Shown piece by piece: positions 1 through 11,527 of a DNA stretch of 64,000 bases. Position 1 is the stretch's first letter. Every line of letters begins with the position of its first letter. The notes beneath the pieces were generated by a model, which was not told where the DNA came from, ran no database searches, and was given only the letters and a program-made list of their open reading frames with translations. Position numbers and translations under genes: made by a program. Source of the stretch: Lutraria lutraria (Eukaryota; Mollusca; Bivalvia; Venerida; Mactridae); contig OZ026846.1 in NCBI GenBank assembly GCA_964023205.1, positions 33,128,194 to 33,192,193 of the forward strand, in the 5' to 3' direction.

Positions 1-811
1 AAATGCCAACGTTTCATCCCGGATACGTATTAATCAAATAAAAACAAAACAAACAAAATAACTAACCTCGTACACAGAAAAGTAACTTCGGATTTGGTTA
101 CGTCAATATCCGTCCTTCCTCGGTCAGTTATTTAAATTGTCCGATTTTACACGGAAAATTGGTTAAGTTTGTCACCCCGTATTCAAGTTTTTTTTAATGT
201 CCATATGCCTATTTTCAGAAGTATTTAACATAACGGTCTAGTCCATTCGTGATCGCATTAATGACAAATCGTTCTATTGAAAGGATAGTAAACGTACTGC
301 CCGGTATGACGTTAAGCCGGATTATAATAATATAACTTAATCACAGTAAGTCTGTAAGACCATAAAAAACGGACTCCCTGAACACCAACATTCTCTGAAA
401 TTCGGACTATTTCTAAGTCCATACCTTGAGTCACTGTATATGGTCGTATTTCCTGATTTCTCTGATTTTTACTCTGTCCACAGTGGAAATATGGATTCGA
501 AACTTTTCAATATCATATCAACAAACACATGTACAATACTATATCTATTAAACATGCAGTATATAAACTTACGTTACCGTGTCACAGAACATTTTACGGT
601 TTGTTTGGTCAGATTTTATTTAACAGTTTGCATAAAATTTCATATGCAGTTTGCAGTGTTATTGTTTTGCCATGAAATAACATGGATTGGCGACAACCAA
701 TTATGTTTAAGCCAAATAAACTTTGAAACTTGTTATTGAATTTACGATACTTTCTGCTAATCCGGTTTAATGTCTTAATTTTATAAATTTCCGCCCATTG
801 TTGAGTTATAT

Positions 812-845
812 CAAGGACTTATATATACATATATATAAGTCCTTG
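812..845. repeat. 34-bp palindrome CAAGGACTTATATA...
   Basis: The arms CAAGGACTTATATATA and its complement meet with almost no loop. Related copies occur at 7745-7784 and 62899-62931, and half copies (TATAAGTCCTTG or similar) at 4566-4588 and 62286-62309. Confidence 0.8.
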
Positions 846-1039
846 GTTATATTGTGATAAAAATATAGCCATTCAATTAATGTCCATTTCTATGCTGGTG
901 TGAAAATTTAAATATAGAACGCGTTACCCCAGACTTGACACTTAAATAAACAAACAGAGGAGGTCATGGCTGGCAATATTTCATTTCTGCACGATTCGTC
1001 CCCGACTATTTTCTTCGTTCAACCATGGTTGATAGTATT

Positions 1040-1165
1040 TTTGGTTCTTGTGTAATAGGATGAGGAAAATAATGTACCCGATGCGGGGTAAATGCTCTAC
1101 GAACTGGGGTAATCGGGCTGTTGGATATCCCAGCCAATTTAAACTACAATTATACCACACCGCTA
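1040..1165 (-). repeat. tRNA-derived SINE, internally deleted copy
   Basis: Shares TGTGTAATAGGA, AATAATGTA and AATCGGGCTG...GGATATCCCAGCCA with the fuller copy at 11085-11245, but most of the tRNA-like B-box segment is missing. Orientation follows the A-box of the fuller copy. Confidence 0.6.
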
Positions 1166-2904
1166 CACTTTTGTTTTCTGTAAGGAAGTTTAGGATTGGA
1201 AACAACTGTTTTACGTCTGACATTATAGATATTCAATCTCAAATTGTCAGGCCGGGTTCGATTCCGGATCGCGACAGGTTTTGACAACAATGTCGATTTA
1301 CCTCCACATGTGGAGATGTTGTCGGTTCCTAGTGGAAGGGTAAGTTAGTACTGGTTAAAAAGCAGTCCAGGAAAACTTGTTAGATGAATCGCCGTATGTA
1401 ACCGAAAAAAATGTTGCAAAACGGCATTTAACCCAAATAAATAAATTGATATATTACATTGTATCAATATTAGGAAACGATAACGAATATTGTTAAATAC
1501 ACAATACATACTTATCATGAAATGATCAATGAATTAAGTAAAATAAATGAAATTTCTGTAACAATGAAAAATTAGAGGTACATGTATGTGGAATATCAGT
1601 ATTTTCTAGATGACAATAAACATTATTTTATGTATATATAAATGAAAGCAAATAAAGTACAGTCGTTGTATAAGACTTAGAATTTTACCATAAGTTAGAT
1701 ATATTATTTATGTTGTGGTAAACGAGATAAGTATAATTTTGTTTGTATTTGTTATTACGGAAGAAACTATTTGCATAATAAATATACGTATGGAATTCCA
1801 TCTATGTTTGAAATAATCAAGTTATTTAAAATCAATGACTAGAAATTACTTGTCACTTTGTCTGTGTATATAAAGAAGCTCTCGCTATTAGAATTAAATT
1901 TTGATTATTGATTGGTTATGATTAATAATTGAGAGTATCTGTTATGTTCATCCTCTTTGTACATGCACATATATATACATACATCATGACTTTATATGTG
2001 TTTTCATTCATATGTACATGTACATAACACGATCATTTTCTGTGTAAATATTTACATGATTTATTCTTGTATTTATAATATTTTTCTGATGTAGACATTG
2101 TACTTTTTTACACGTCTGAATAAATTATCTGTTCTGTTCCTATCGATACAGAACAGAACAGTATCTTCTTTATCTTTATTCCGTCTTGTACACAGTACTT
2201 CTCCACAATAAACCATCCCCGAATTTATCATAAAGTATAGTCAAGTCAAAAATGTGTTTACTATCTCAATCCATGATACATAAATAAATGTAGTTAACAG
2301 TCAACATTTCAAATGTCGCATGCCACAAATTAGTCAATCTGTGTTATAATGTCGTTAATACATGTTTTGGTCAAATGCTTTTAATGTCGATTTCCTAATA
2401 AAAGTTCATGCAGTTTATTCACATGTCGACAGAACATGCCTTAGGTGAAATTTACAAAGATGTATTGATAATATCCTCGTACATGCATATTTTCAAATGA
2501 AGTGTATGTGCATGTTACCAGTAAACTGCGACAACCACAACTGAACACCTGCGACATACAGTCAGACATTCATCAACTTGTTTATGGTCGCTTTAGCGGA
2601 ACTTAAAAAACTGCAGTAATTTACAGATTGGATCTAACAAAGTGGGCGTTATACGGAATAGCGGACCGGTCGTATTATTAGACTACTTATCCATTGAAAT
2701 GATAAGGAAACATGTTGGTACTTCAGAAAAGCGGTCGTATTATAATATAGCGGGACGGTCGGATCGGTCGTTAAGTTGAACTTTACTGTATAAAGACGTG
2801 GGATTTGCATTAAAATGTATATTATACATATGTATGGAATTGTTTACTGAATGATAGTGTTTATTAATATTACACATTCATGCATCCACTTTTGGCGAAA
2901 AGTA

Positions 2905-3315
2905 TTTATGCCCCCTTCGAGGAAAATGATATATTGCTTTCCATGCACATATTGGTCGGTTCGTCCGTCCGTACGCACCAGGTGTCATTATGGGGTTAGG
3001 GTTAGGATAAGTACAAGGTGTCGTTATGGGGTTCCAGTACGTACAAACCGACGTTGTGGGGAAAATTTGTGCTTATGGGGTGCAAAAAAGTTGCTTGTGG
3101 GGTTCAGAAGATCAAAAGAAGATCAAAGGCGGCACCCCACAACGTCACTTCAGTGAGTCCGTCCGTCCGTAACCAAACCTTGTCCGACCAATAACTAGAG
3201 AACGTCTTGGCCTCAGCCCCTCAGATTTGGTTGGCGGGTTGGTCATCACGTGTAGATGACCCCTATTGATTTTGAGGTCAACATGTCAAAGACCTTCAAC
3301 ACAAAAATCAATAAC
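2905..3315 (+). repeat. Dispersed bivalve-type repeat beginning TATGCCCCCTTCGA, with internal insertion
   Basis: Starts TATGCCCCCTTCGAGGAAA, passes into GTCCGTCCGT tracts, and continues with AGATGACCCCTATTG and TTTTGAGGTCA. From my knowledge of mollusc genomes this resembles a very common dispersed repeat. A stretch of about 170 bp of imperfect GGTGTCNTTATGGGG units (about 2985-3153) splits the GTCCGTCCGT tract. A related GACCCCTATTGATTTT segment occurs at about 5440-5550. Confidence 0.65.
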
Positions 3316-3349
3316 TTGTGAACAATTTAAAATAACATAAATATAATTG

Positions 3350-3625
3350 AAATAGGTCTTATTTTACCTAGACAGATGTGAAACTGACTTTTACTTGCAA
3401 TAAAAACATTACGATTTTTTATTTATTTTTTATCCCAGAGTACATATATAGAAATACAGCACAGTATTAATGATGTTGCAAAAAAAATGAGAAAAAGCTT
3501 CTGACGTCTATTTTATGAGGTGTGGCTAAATGAAGGCATAATGTAAATATTGATATAGAACAAGTAATATATATTTCTTACATTTTACTATCATTTCATC
3601 TGTTGTTCTAATGGGCCTTTAAATA
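3350..3625 (+). repeat. Dispersed repeat of about 280 bp, copy 1 of 6
   Basis: Contains AGGTCTTATTTTACC, ACTTTTACTTGCAATAAAA, GCATAATGTAAATATTG and an end like CTAATGGGCCTTTAAA. Found again at 6755-7041, 33690-33965 (minus), 36635-36915, 38605-38890 and 50650-50935 (minus). The GGGCCTTTAA-type ends suggest a non-autonomous DNA transposon. Confidence 0.75.
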
Positions 3626-4476
3626 GACGATGATATTTCATTAAATGAACTTTTTTATTAATTCATTTTTGGTAATCTGATTATATGCTAAATATATCAT
3701 TTTGGCATACATCCAAATGTCACTTATAAAAACATGTCATGATATAATATAGATAACATACTTTGTATATCTATTCAATGGTGTGTATACAAAGGGTGGA
3801 TAATAAAATCATATTTTGAGACACCTTTATATGGTTGCTAACTATACCTGATTACTGATTTTTTATACGCATCTCACATTTACTCATAAATACCGAGTTA
3901 TATATTTCTCCTTTTTACCATCCCGCATGCTTTCAAGAGCCAAATAATGTCCACGCCTACATACCCGACTTTTAATAAGATAAGAAAAACAATTTTTTCA
4001 CGCCTTTAATGTTAATTTAATGTTAACTTCAGTAGTGAAAATGTAAGCTAATATGTTTATATGCAGAATATAATAAATTGCTATTTGGCTGAATATACAA
4101 TAACAAATTATTACTAGGATTCTTGAAATTTGTCTTTTCATGATATTCGCATTTGCAAAATTAATTTTACTGATGAAATAAATTAATGTCAATATCATAC
4201 GTTTCTGTCCATTTAACCAAGTAAAACGTACATAATAGTTGGGACATGCTAATTATTAGAGATCCAAAAGTAATACAGTGAAATATCAATTTTTGGATGA
4301 TCCGATCAGTAGAGATAACATATTTTATCTGTTACACGTGACTGACTTTATTTCTTCATGACCCCTAATAAAATCAGCATTATGCAAGCAAGTAAGGTAA
4401 CAATACATAGTTCCCACATCTGCAATATTTACCTCCCTTGGCGGCCATCTTGCTAGGTAAATATCTTATGCGATTA

Positions 4477-5158
4477 CAGTCGAAACTCATTATATCGAAA
4501 TCGCTTATATCGAAATCCCGCTTATATCGAAGTAAAAATAAAGTCCCGATTTTTCCTTCTTATTACATGTATGTATATAAGTCCTTGTTATTACATATTA
4601 AAAAAAACGCACGTATATCGAATTCGCGGTTCTCGATATTTTAATATATCGAAGTAGATTTTCTGTCCGAACCAAATATTTTCAACTATAAAGTGACCAT
4701 CTATGTCGAACCAATTATGTCCCCAACTTACAAAAGAAATGTTCGCACCTTTTCCGCAAACAAACACTTGCAATTTAAAATTGATATTTAATTATTGACA
4801 GCTGTATAAACATGTTAGTGTCCATTCTCACGATTATAAAACTGATACAAACTTTTCGTTGATGAAACAAATTATTATTAATGCTGCTATACGCTCATTT
4901 AAAACTATCTTATGCATAATAATAATAAAAATTATGTACAGTATATAGCAAAATAAATATATCGAAAGTACCCGTATAAGTACCGGTATAAATGCCGTAT
5001 TCTTATAACCCGTTACAATCCCGTACAGTAAATAACACGATTACGTTATTATTACGACACACTGACTTTAGCTCTAAAATGTTAACACGGGTATCGAAAT
5101 TCCTATATCGAAGTATTTTGGCAAGTCCCACGAACTTCGATATAACGAGTTTTGACTG
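4477..5158. mobile_element. Non-autonomous Tc1/mariner-like element, 682 bp
   Basis: The ends are inverted: CAGTCGAAACTCATTATATC on the left, and GATATAACGAGTTTTGACTG on the right. Each is flanked by TA, the Tc1/mariner target. Internal TATATCGAA motifs repeat near both ends. Small frames inside (60-68 codons on both strands) are unlike a transposase. Confidence 0.8.
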
Positions 5159-5608
5159 TAATAGAAAATATCTGAAACAACTCATTTTATAAAAGTTAAC
5201 TTAATCATGAAATTGTTAATGCCCTAAGCACATAGGGTTAAAGAAAATGTAGTTGTCACGTTTGAATATCCTACATTTAGAATTATCAAAACAGAAATAT
5301 ATATATCTTCCATCAATGCCTGTTGAATTTGCCAAACAAGATGGCCACCAAGATAGGTTGGAACTATGTATAGGTCGACTGTATATAAACCCCTTAATTG
5401 TAGTTGTTTCCCTTGAAAATTGATCAGATGCCCGATAAGGCCATGTCCGCCTAAGTTGGACATGCTTGTGAACAATTTGGCCTTAAGTCCACATATTTGG
5501 TTGGGAGGTTGGATTATCACATGCAGATTACCCCTATTGATTTTAAAGACATTGAACAGCTACTATATAAGTGACCCCCCCCTCAAAATCCACATGTGGT
5601 CTAATCTC

Positions 5609-6243
5609 TTAATTGTTTTATTGCCCCTAATCAGATAAAACAAGTCTGGTCACGGTCTGTAGACTTGACACCTAGTCAAAAAGTGGGGTAATAAATTTTA
5701 TTGATTTACAGTGAATTTACAGTTTATGACTAAATTGCTTTTGTTTTTATAAGCATAGAGTAACAGATTATGTAAACAGGTGCTAGTCCATCAATGGCCC
5801 TGTCTGTTTTATTACCCCCTACTGTGGAATTAGGGGACTTTCTGGTCCATAAGTCACATGCCTCGCATTCCTGGTTCAATGTCTTTAAGTTCAATAGGTC
5901 AAAGGTCAAGGTCTTACTATCCAGGGTGTTCGTGTTTTACAATTGTGTGTTAAATTTGAGTCACTTTGTTATTAATACAACAGTAAGCCGAATGTTTTGA
6001 ATTTATATATTACCTCGCCTGACATCAAACCAGGCACCGGACGTACCTGACATCACGATCAACTAACAGGTGAAGTGTGAGCATAACGTGACTCATCTTA
6101 AATATATAAAACCAGGAATGCGAGGCATAGGATTTATGGACCAGCTAGACCTCTGATTTCATAGTAGGGGGTAATATAAGTGTATGAACACCAAGGTGAC
6201 TGTAACCAGGCAGTATTAGACTGATAAGGGCAATAAAACAATT
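5609..6243. mobile_element. Nested foldback element
   Basis: Outer arms TTAATTGTTTTATTGCCCCT (from 5609) and its complement (to 6243) enclose inner arms of about 67 bp (5811-5877 and 6110-6176: ATTACCCCCTACT...GCCTCGCATTCCTGGTT). No coding frame; the inner pair could be a second insertion. Confidence 0.7.
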
Positions 6244-6754
6244 ATATAAAGAGTAGTCAGCGTCCGGGGAATTCGAGGCCATGTACAGAGTTAACTCTTC
6301 CTACTTATTGTCGCATTATCATGGACACAGTCTACCGTTCTCACGAGTTGCATTTCTTTTACGATCTCTGAAATGTCGTCAAAAAGGATAAAGGATTTTT
6401 GAAATCGGCATTGAGATCATGTTTCGGTTTTGCTCTAAAATTGACGCATTGGGTTCACAACTTGGTAATATCGTCTAATATGCTCATGATTTTAAACCCG
6501 CCAGTCTAAAGTGTTACTCATGTCCGTCCGCTCGTTCAAATTTTGGTTTCCGAACGATAACTTTTCATATTTTACATGAATGTTTATAATAATAAAACAC
6601 AGGTCAAGTTCGATTTCCGTTAAAATCCAAACAGGAGTTATGGGACTTTTTACTTCACTCTCAGCGGGGTTATTTGTGCCCTTCGGACACACCTCTTTAC
6701 TAAAATCAACCGAGAACCAGCAGTGCACCTGCCTTATTTAATGTTCCTGCTAGC

Positions 6755-7041
6755 TTGTTTTACCTAGAATGATGTCTTATCAGTGAAACTGAGTTTTACT
6801 TGCTGTAAAAACATTCCGAAAGTTTCCTTTTTAATCACGAAGTACATAATTATAGAAATTTAACACAGTATTTTTTTCAATGATATTGCAAGAAATAAGG
6901 AAAAGCATCTGACAACATTACGAGATGTGGCTAAAGAAAGGCATTATGTAAATATTGTTTTAGAGCAAATAGAATATATTTTACTATCATTCTATCTATT
7001 GTTCTGTATAAATAAATCTAAAAAGCTTAGGGGCCTTTAAT
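6755..7041 (+). repeat. Dispersed repeat of about 280 bp, copy 2
   Basis: Same family as 3350-3625: TTTTACCTAGAATGATGTCT, TTTTACTTGCTGTAAAAACA, GGCATTATGTAAATATTG, and the end AAGCTTAGGGGCCTTTAAT. Confidence 0.75.
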
Positions 7042-7744
7042 CATCAAACTGAAACAGAATCTATGTACATTTCGGTCGAAAGGTGAAATAAAGACCGTTA
7101 TGTCATATCATACCGTATAATATTTCTGTAATTTACATGTGAAACATGCTACAAATAAACGAGAGCACACATCTGACATGGAGCTCTTGAGCTGGCTCCT
7201 TCCAGCTAATCTAGGAAGATTAAATAGTGATGTAATGATAATCGATTATTATTAATCGAATAATCGTTGGTGACAGTCTGAGGTCGGCTACTATCGATGA
7301 TAGTGGTGTTAAATCGATGTTGTTACAAGTACGTAGACCGCTGCCATTATTTGAGCAATGTCTTCTTTCCACTACTTTCGGGCATTTTGTATATCTTAAC
7401 AAGGGTAATCACTGTCATTTGAGATAATTTGAGTGAAAATTTCCCTTGTCCAGGGAAGTTCAGGTGATCAGTCTGAAAATATTTTGGGTTTTATTTTAAT
7501 GACTGTATATTGTATGACAAACAGGTAACAAGCAAATAAGTTCGTCAAATAAGGATATCAATTTGCTTTCGATTATTATCCGATTGTGAATCAAAACACC
7601 CTTTCCTATTCAATTTACTAATTCTCTTTCAAGTCCAATTTTACAACACTAGCCGATTAAGGATGTCAAAAGTCTGAGTCAATCTCTGTTGAAACTGTTT
7701 ATCTTTCAGTGCCAAATTTTGCATTTGTACACTTAAACATATAC

Positions 7745-7784
7745 CAAAGACTTATATACATTCATGTATGTATACAAGTCCTTG
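7745..7784. repeat. Imperfect palindrome of the AAGGACTTATATA family
   Basis: CAAAGACTTATATACATTCA pairs with ATGTATACAAGTCCTTG; related to 812-845. Confidence 0.6.
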
Positions 7785-8102
7785 CATATACTGAACTTAT
7801 CTTTCAGAAATTTATTTTTGTTTGTTTATTTTGGTACTAGACATCCATCCTCAGTATTATAAACAACTGCCTACATTCTCACATAAAGAGACATCATTTT
7901 GTGTGAATTGAAGTTTATGTTAGTGATATTAGTTAAATCGTATAATTTTGATGATATATGTCTTTTCTGTATGGTTTTGTAGATTTTATGTAAAAAAACG
8001 GCTCACTTGAAAATTATTTCGTAATACCAGGGACTGAAAATAATAGTCATCATTTGTGTATTAAATTTCTACCAAACTGAATGGAATCATACACTGATAT
8101 CC

Positions 8103-8313
8103 AGGTAACAACAATAGGCCTAAAAAACGTAATCCGAGCCTCGTTCATAGACCGCTGTATATATATATATATATATTATACAAAAATCAGGTAGTTGTAT
8201 TTAATACAACTACCTGACAAAAATATATATTAATATTATATACATGTATATATACAGCGGTCTATGAACGAGGCTCGGTTAATGTTTTTTGGGGCCTACT
8301 GTTACTTTATGGA
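8103..8313. mobile_element. Foldback element of about 210 bp with a second palindrome at its centre
   Basis: The arms GAGCCTCGTTCATAGACCGC and GCGGTCTATGAACGAGGCTC are perfect, extended by TAGGCC and AAAAAACGT on each side. Between them lie an (AT)n run and a 32-bp palindrome TCAGGTAGTTGTATT...AATACAACTACCTGA. Confidence 0.8.
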
Positions 8314-8477
8314 TAAAATTCAAGGTCCCTGTGCTGAAAACGACGCATGCGTAATATTTTCGAATGCTTTAAGGATTCGAAAATAAATTTATCTCCTTAT
8401 CCAAGTCTTGTTTTAATTACGATTTTAACGAAAATGAAGCAGTACTGTATTACTCGTATTTACTAATTGGTTGTAAT

Positions 8478-8572
8478 ATCAACAGCCCGATTGCTCAGTT
8501 GGTAGAGCATCTCACATGCTAGAAGGAGGTCGCGGGTTCGAGCACCGCATCATGTGCATTATTTTCCTCCAA
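8478..8572 (+). repeat. tRNA-derived SINE
   Basis: A-box GCTCAGTTGGTAGAGCA and B-box GGTCGCGGGTTCGAGCACC sit at tRNA spacing after CAGCCCGATT, followed by a non-tRNA tail ATTATTTTCCTCC. The acceptor stem does not close, so it is not a functional tRNA. Same family as 11085-11245 (minus) and 1040-1165. Confidence 0.7.
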
Positions 8573-10740
8573 TTAAATATATTAAGAAACATAGCATCAA
8601 TTGAGTAAATTTCATAACATTCAATATCCACACATTTTTCAATACAATCCATACCTTGAAAATTAAGCATTTGATATTACAAATCAAATCAAACAAAAGT
8701 ATTAAACGGAAATCACACATTATTCACACATTTAATCTTCCACATTGCACTGTTTTACAAACCATTTAGAATTTTAAATGAAAGGCCATCCCAATGGTCT
8801 GAATCGGTGCAAACAGGTTTTGAATAAAATGTACATTCCTCGTGCTACCCGAGCAGTGTGATAGAAAGGGAGTTGATTTAAAGGTATTCGTCGTGTAGGC
8901 TTTTAAACAGTTAAATTCACACGCAAGTCTATCTACTTATAAAAAAAAATGAATCCCAACTACTTGTTCAAAGCCAATAACATTCTTTAGTGACTTTTAG
9001 TGAGAAATTTCGTTTCAGTGTAGCATAAAAAATAGGAAGCAATATCAATATGAATGACTTGATTTTGATAATGAAATAGAAAGATTAATTCGACGACGTA
9101 CCTTTAAAAATTATAAAATGTCAAGGTCAATGAATTGTGTAAATCCTTTTGAAATGATTTAAGTTACATAAATCATGCAATTAGTGCTTTTCAAATTCTG
9201 TTCAATGTCTGTAAAACGCACGGGAAGCATTGAGCAAATATTAAACTCGTCTTATTGTCTGTCTGAAATTATTCACGTGTGACGAGTAAATAGACTGGCT
9301 TAGAATTAGCGGCTTCACATATTGGGTTTCTTGTTATGGAAAGATGGTAACACCTTGCACTTTCCTACAAGTTTACTGTTGATGTGCAATATGCGCATGT
9401 GTGTTTATGATCAGATGCTGGGTAACACTGCTAAAATCGGATGAAATAATTCCACAAAGACATTGAATAATGTTTGTAAGATATTTCTATCAATGTATCG
9501 TAACATTCTGATTCTACGAGTGTACATGTGTATACACAGACATACTGTTAGAATTGATATCGTCAGGATTATATAGGTCAAGAAAATGAGTAAATGAATT
9601 AAATTAGTGCATGCGCATTTCTATTCTTATATTTCAACTCAAAACTTAGCCTATAGTAAGACACTGATTCATCAATAAAACATGTACTTACATTTATGTG
9701 TTTAGTAGTAAAAACTCCACGAATTAAACCGATTCTCTAACTTTCTTAAGTATTAGCTACTTTTCGCTGTTCTGTGTGTTATCACTCGACTTATCTATTC
9801 GCAGTAATTCCCCTGGAACATTAATGTACAGTATTTCTGGCAACCAGACATATAACTCACTCACTTTAAACCTCCGTTCAATTATCATACAACCTTAATC
9901 ATGTGTGGCATTACAAGCAGGTTTCTTCGTGCGCGCAACTCATTTGAACACTCCATTGAACGAAATGGTCGTTTTTTTCAGTACGCCGAAACCACAAAAA
10001 ATAACATGAGCGATGACGGTTTAAATTTCATTAACTTTATACTACTTTAGATGAGTAGAAATGAGACTCTGATTTAATGTTCCCTACGGGATAATTTAGA
10101 TAACTCGATCACAAAAAGGTGCGCAGACACCGCAATTTATGTATACTGCACACTAAAATGTACACATACCGGAAGTGGTGTACGTAGGTAGTGTAGTTTA
10201 ATAGTTTAAAGTCCCATAATCATATAAATTAATCGGTCGTAATAGTTTCTGTTTGTTCTATAACAGAGGAATCCGGTGTTTTCCTCACGTGCATACTTTG
10301 TAGAAAGAAAAAATGCTTCCAAGTGACGTCACGCGCTCTATATATTTCAAGTTTACAAAAGCAAAATTCACAGCGAAATGAGTGTTTTTAGAAGAAAAGG
10401 GGCTTGTATCGTCGTTAATAAATATCTTGGGATAATATCAGCAATTGTTTGTTTTTGCATATATTTTTTATAGCAAAAAGCTAATGGGACTTTAAGGTAA
10501 CAGGAAAAAAAATCATGCTCTGAAATATTTTTAATTGACATTAATAGTCCCACATGTCTAACAAGCATAATAAAAGCAAGAAACACATACCTCACCAGGC
10601 TTACTGTTGCACAATACAGCTTAAAGTAACCCTAGGGTCAGAAAATGTTCACATTTCAAGCATTATTTAGCCATTTTAAGAATAAAACATTTTTTTCATC
10701 CTAAATATGTTTTAAGAGATACAAAAATAATGTTTAAAGA
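8573..10740. other. Intergenic, nothing coding recognised
   Basis: AT-rich unique-looking DNA with scattered chance frames (for example 10368-10595 minus). A fragment near 10475-10500 (AAGCTAATGGGACTTTAAGG) resembles an end of the 280-bp repeat family. Confidence 0.5.
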
Positions 10741-10744
10741 AAAA

Positions 10745-10815
10745 AAGTTTGTCCCTACTGTGGTTTGAACCCACAACCTTCAGTTTCAATGCTGTTGACA
10801 GTAATGTTAGCCTAT
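10745..10815 (-). repeat. tRNA-like SINE fragment
   Basis: The complement reads AAGGTTGTGGGTTCAAACCA, a B-box, with a weak A-box region upstream. It looks like the head of a SINE. Confidence 0.45.
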
Positions 10816-10979
10816 TTAAATACTCTTCAATGTGGAGGTAATACCTTAAGTTTAAATTTATATATTTACATCGATTGTAGAGTAAGTTCTTATTACTTAT
10901 ATTAACTACTCTCGACGACTGTGCTTCATGGATTCTGACCAGTATTCGCGCCGAAAGAAGGGATTGTGAAGGTTCTGGT

Positions 10980-11062
10980 CAAATTCCGCCACTGCCAGGA
11001 TTTGAACCCGAACCTCCGTGTAAGGAGTCTGACTCTCTACCCCTACACCACTGCTCCTCCTA
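10980..11062 (-). repeat. tRNA-Val-like SINE head
   Basis: On the minus strand GGAGCAGTGGTGTAGGGGTA (A-box), an anticodon arm CTCCTTACACGGAG, and GGTTCGGGTTCAAATCC (B-box). The anticodon loop is one base short and the acceptor stem does not pair, so this is a SINE rather than a working tRNA. It abuts another minus-strand SINE. Confidence 0.6.
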
Positions 11063-11084
11063 CATAGTTGATAGTATAAATGTG

Positions 11085-11245
11085 CAATGTGTAATAGGAG
11101 GAGGACAATAATGTATCCAATGCAATACTCAAACCCGCGACCTCCTGCTTGCAAGTCAGATGCCCTACCAACTGTGCTAATCGGGCTGATGGATATCCCA
11201 GCCAGTTTATAAATACAAATATTATATACCACGCTGCTACATATG
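11085..11245 (-). repeat. tRNA-derived SINE, fullest copy of its family
   Basis: On the minus strand GGCTGGGATATCCATCAGCC leads to A-box TTAGCACAGTTGGTAGGGCA and B-box GGTCGCGGGTTTGAG, then a tail with ATTGTCCTCCTCC. Confidence 0.7.
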
Positions 11246-11527
11246 TCACATAATGTGAGATAAAGCTGAGCAATTCAGTAAGTTCTGCGCATGCAAATCT
11301 TCATTAATTTCATGTTAACCGTTAATTGTCGTCACGGCATTTGTAATTGCATGTATGCAATTGTATTTTCACATGATCCCGAGCGCCTACTGATTTTCCA
11401 TATTTGTACCAAGCTTGGTTGATTTTTAGTTATATCAAGGATAAATATGCTACACGAAGTGTATAGGTTTTTGGTTATACATGCATATATATACACTGTT
11501 TGATGTATTGGTGTGATAATTAGTGAA

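Larger units (their letters stand above)
1..2900. other. Intergenic, no gene recognised
   Basis: AT-rich DNA without a convincing exon. It holds a degenerate region with CCGGATT/CGGACT motifs (about 110-440, like the element end at 13.57 kb), a perfect palindrome at 812-845, a deleted SINE at about 1040-1165, a B-box-like GGTTCGATTCC at about 1256, and a MITE remnant at about 2590-2790 ending in TTTACTGTATA with CGGTCG repeats. The short frames at 440-739, 981-1223 and 1048-1284 look like chance. Confidence 0.6.

Noticed and set aside
1048..1284. 78-codon frame and its antisense partner
   Set aside because: Overlaps a deleted SINE and lacks splice or family support.
2990..3008. GGGGTTAGGGTTAGG resembling telomere repeat
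   Set aside because: Only two TTAGGG units inside an imperfect longer repeat; too short for an interstitial telomere tract.
8478..8572. Possible functional tRNA gene
   Set aside because: A- and B-boxes are good, but the acceptor stem does not pair and the same unit recurs with a SINE tail.
10980..11062. tRNA-Val gene
   Set aside because: Anticodon loop one base short and unpaired acceptor stem; it lies next to another SINE.
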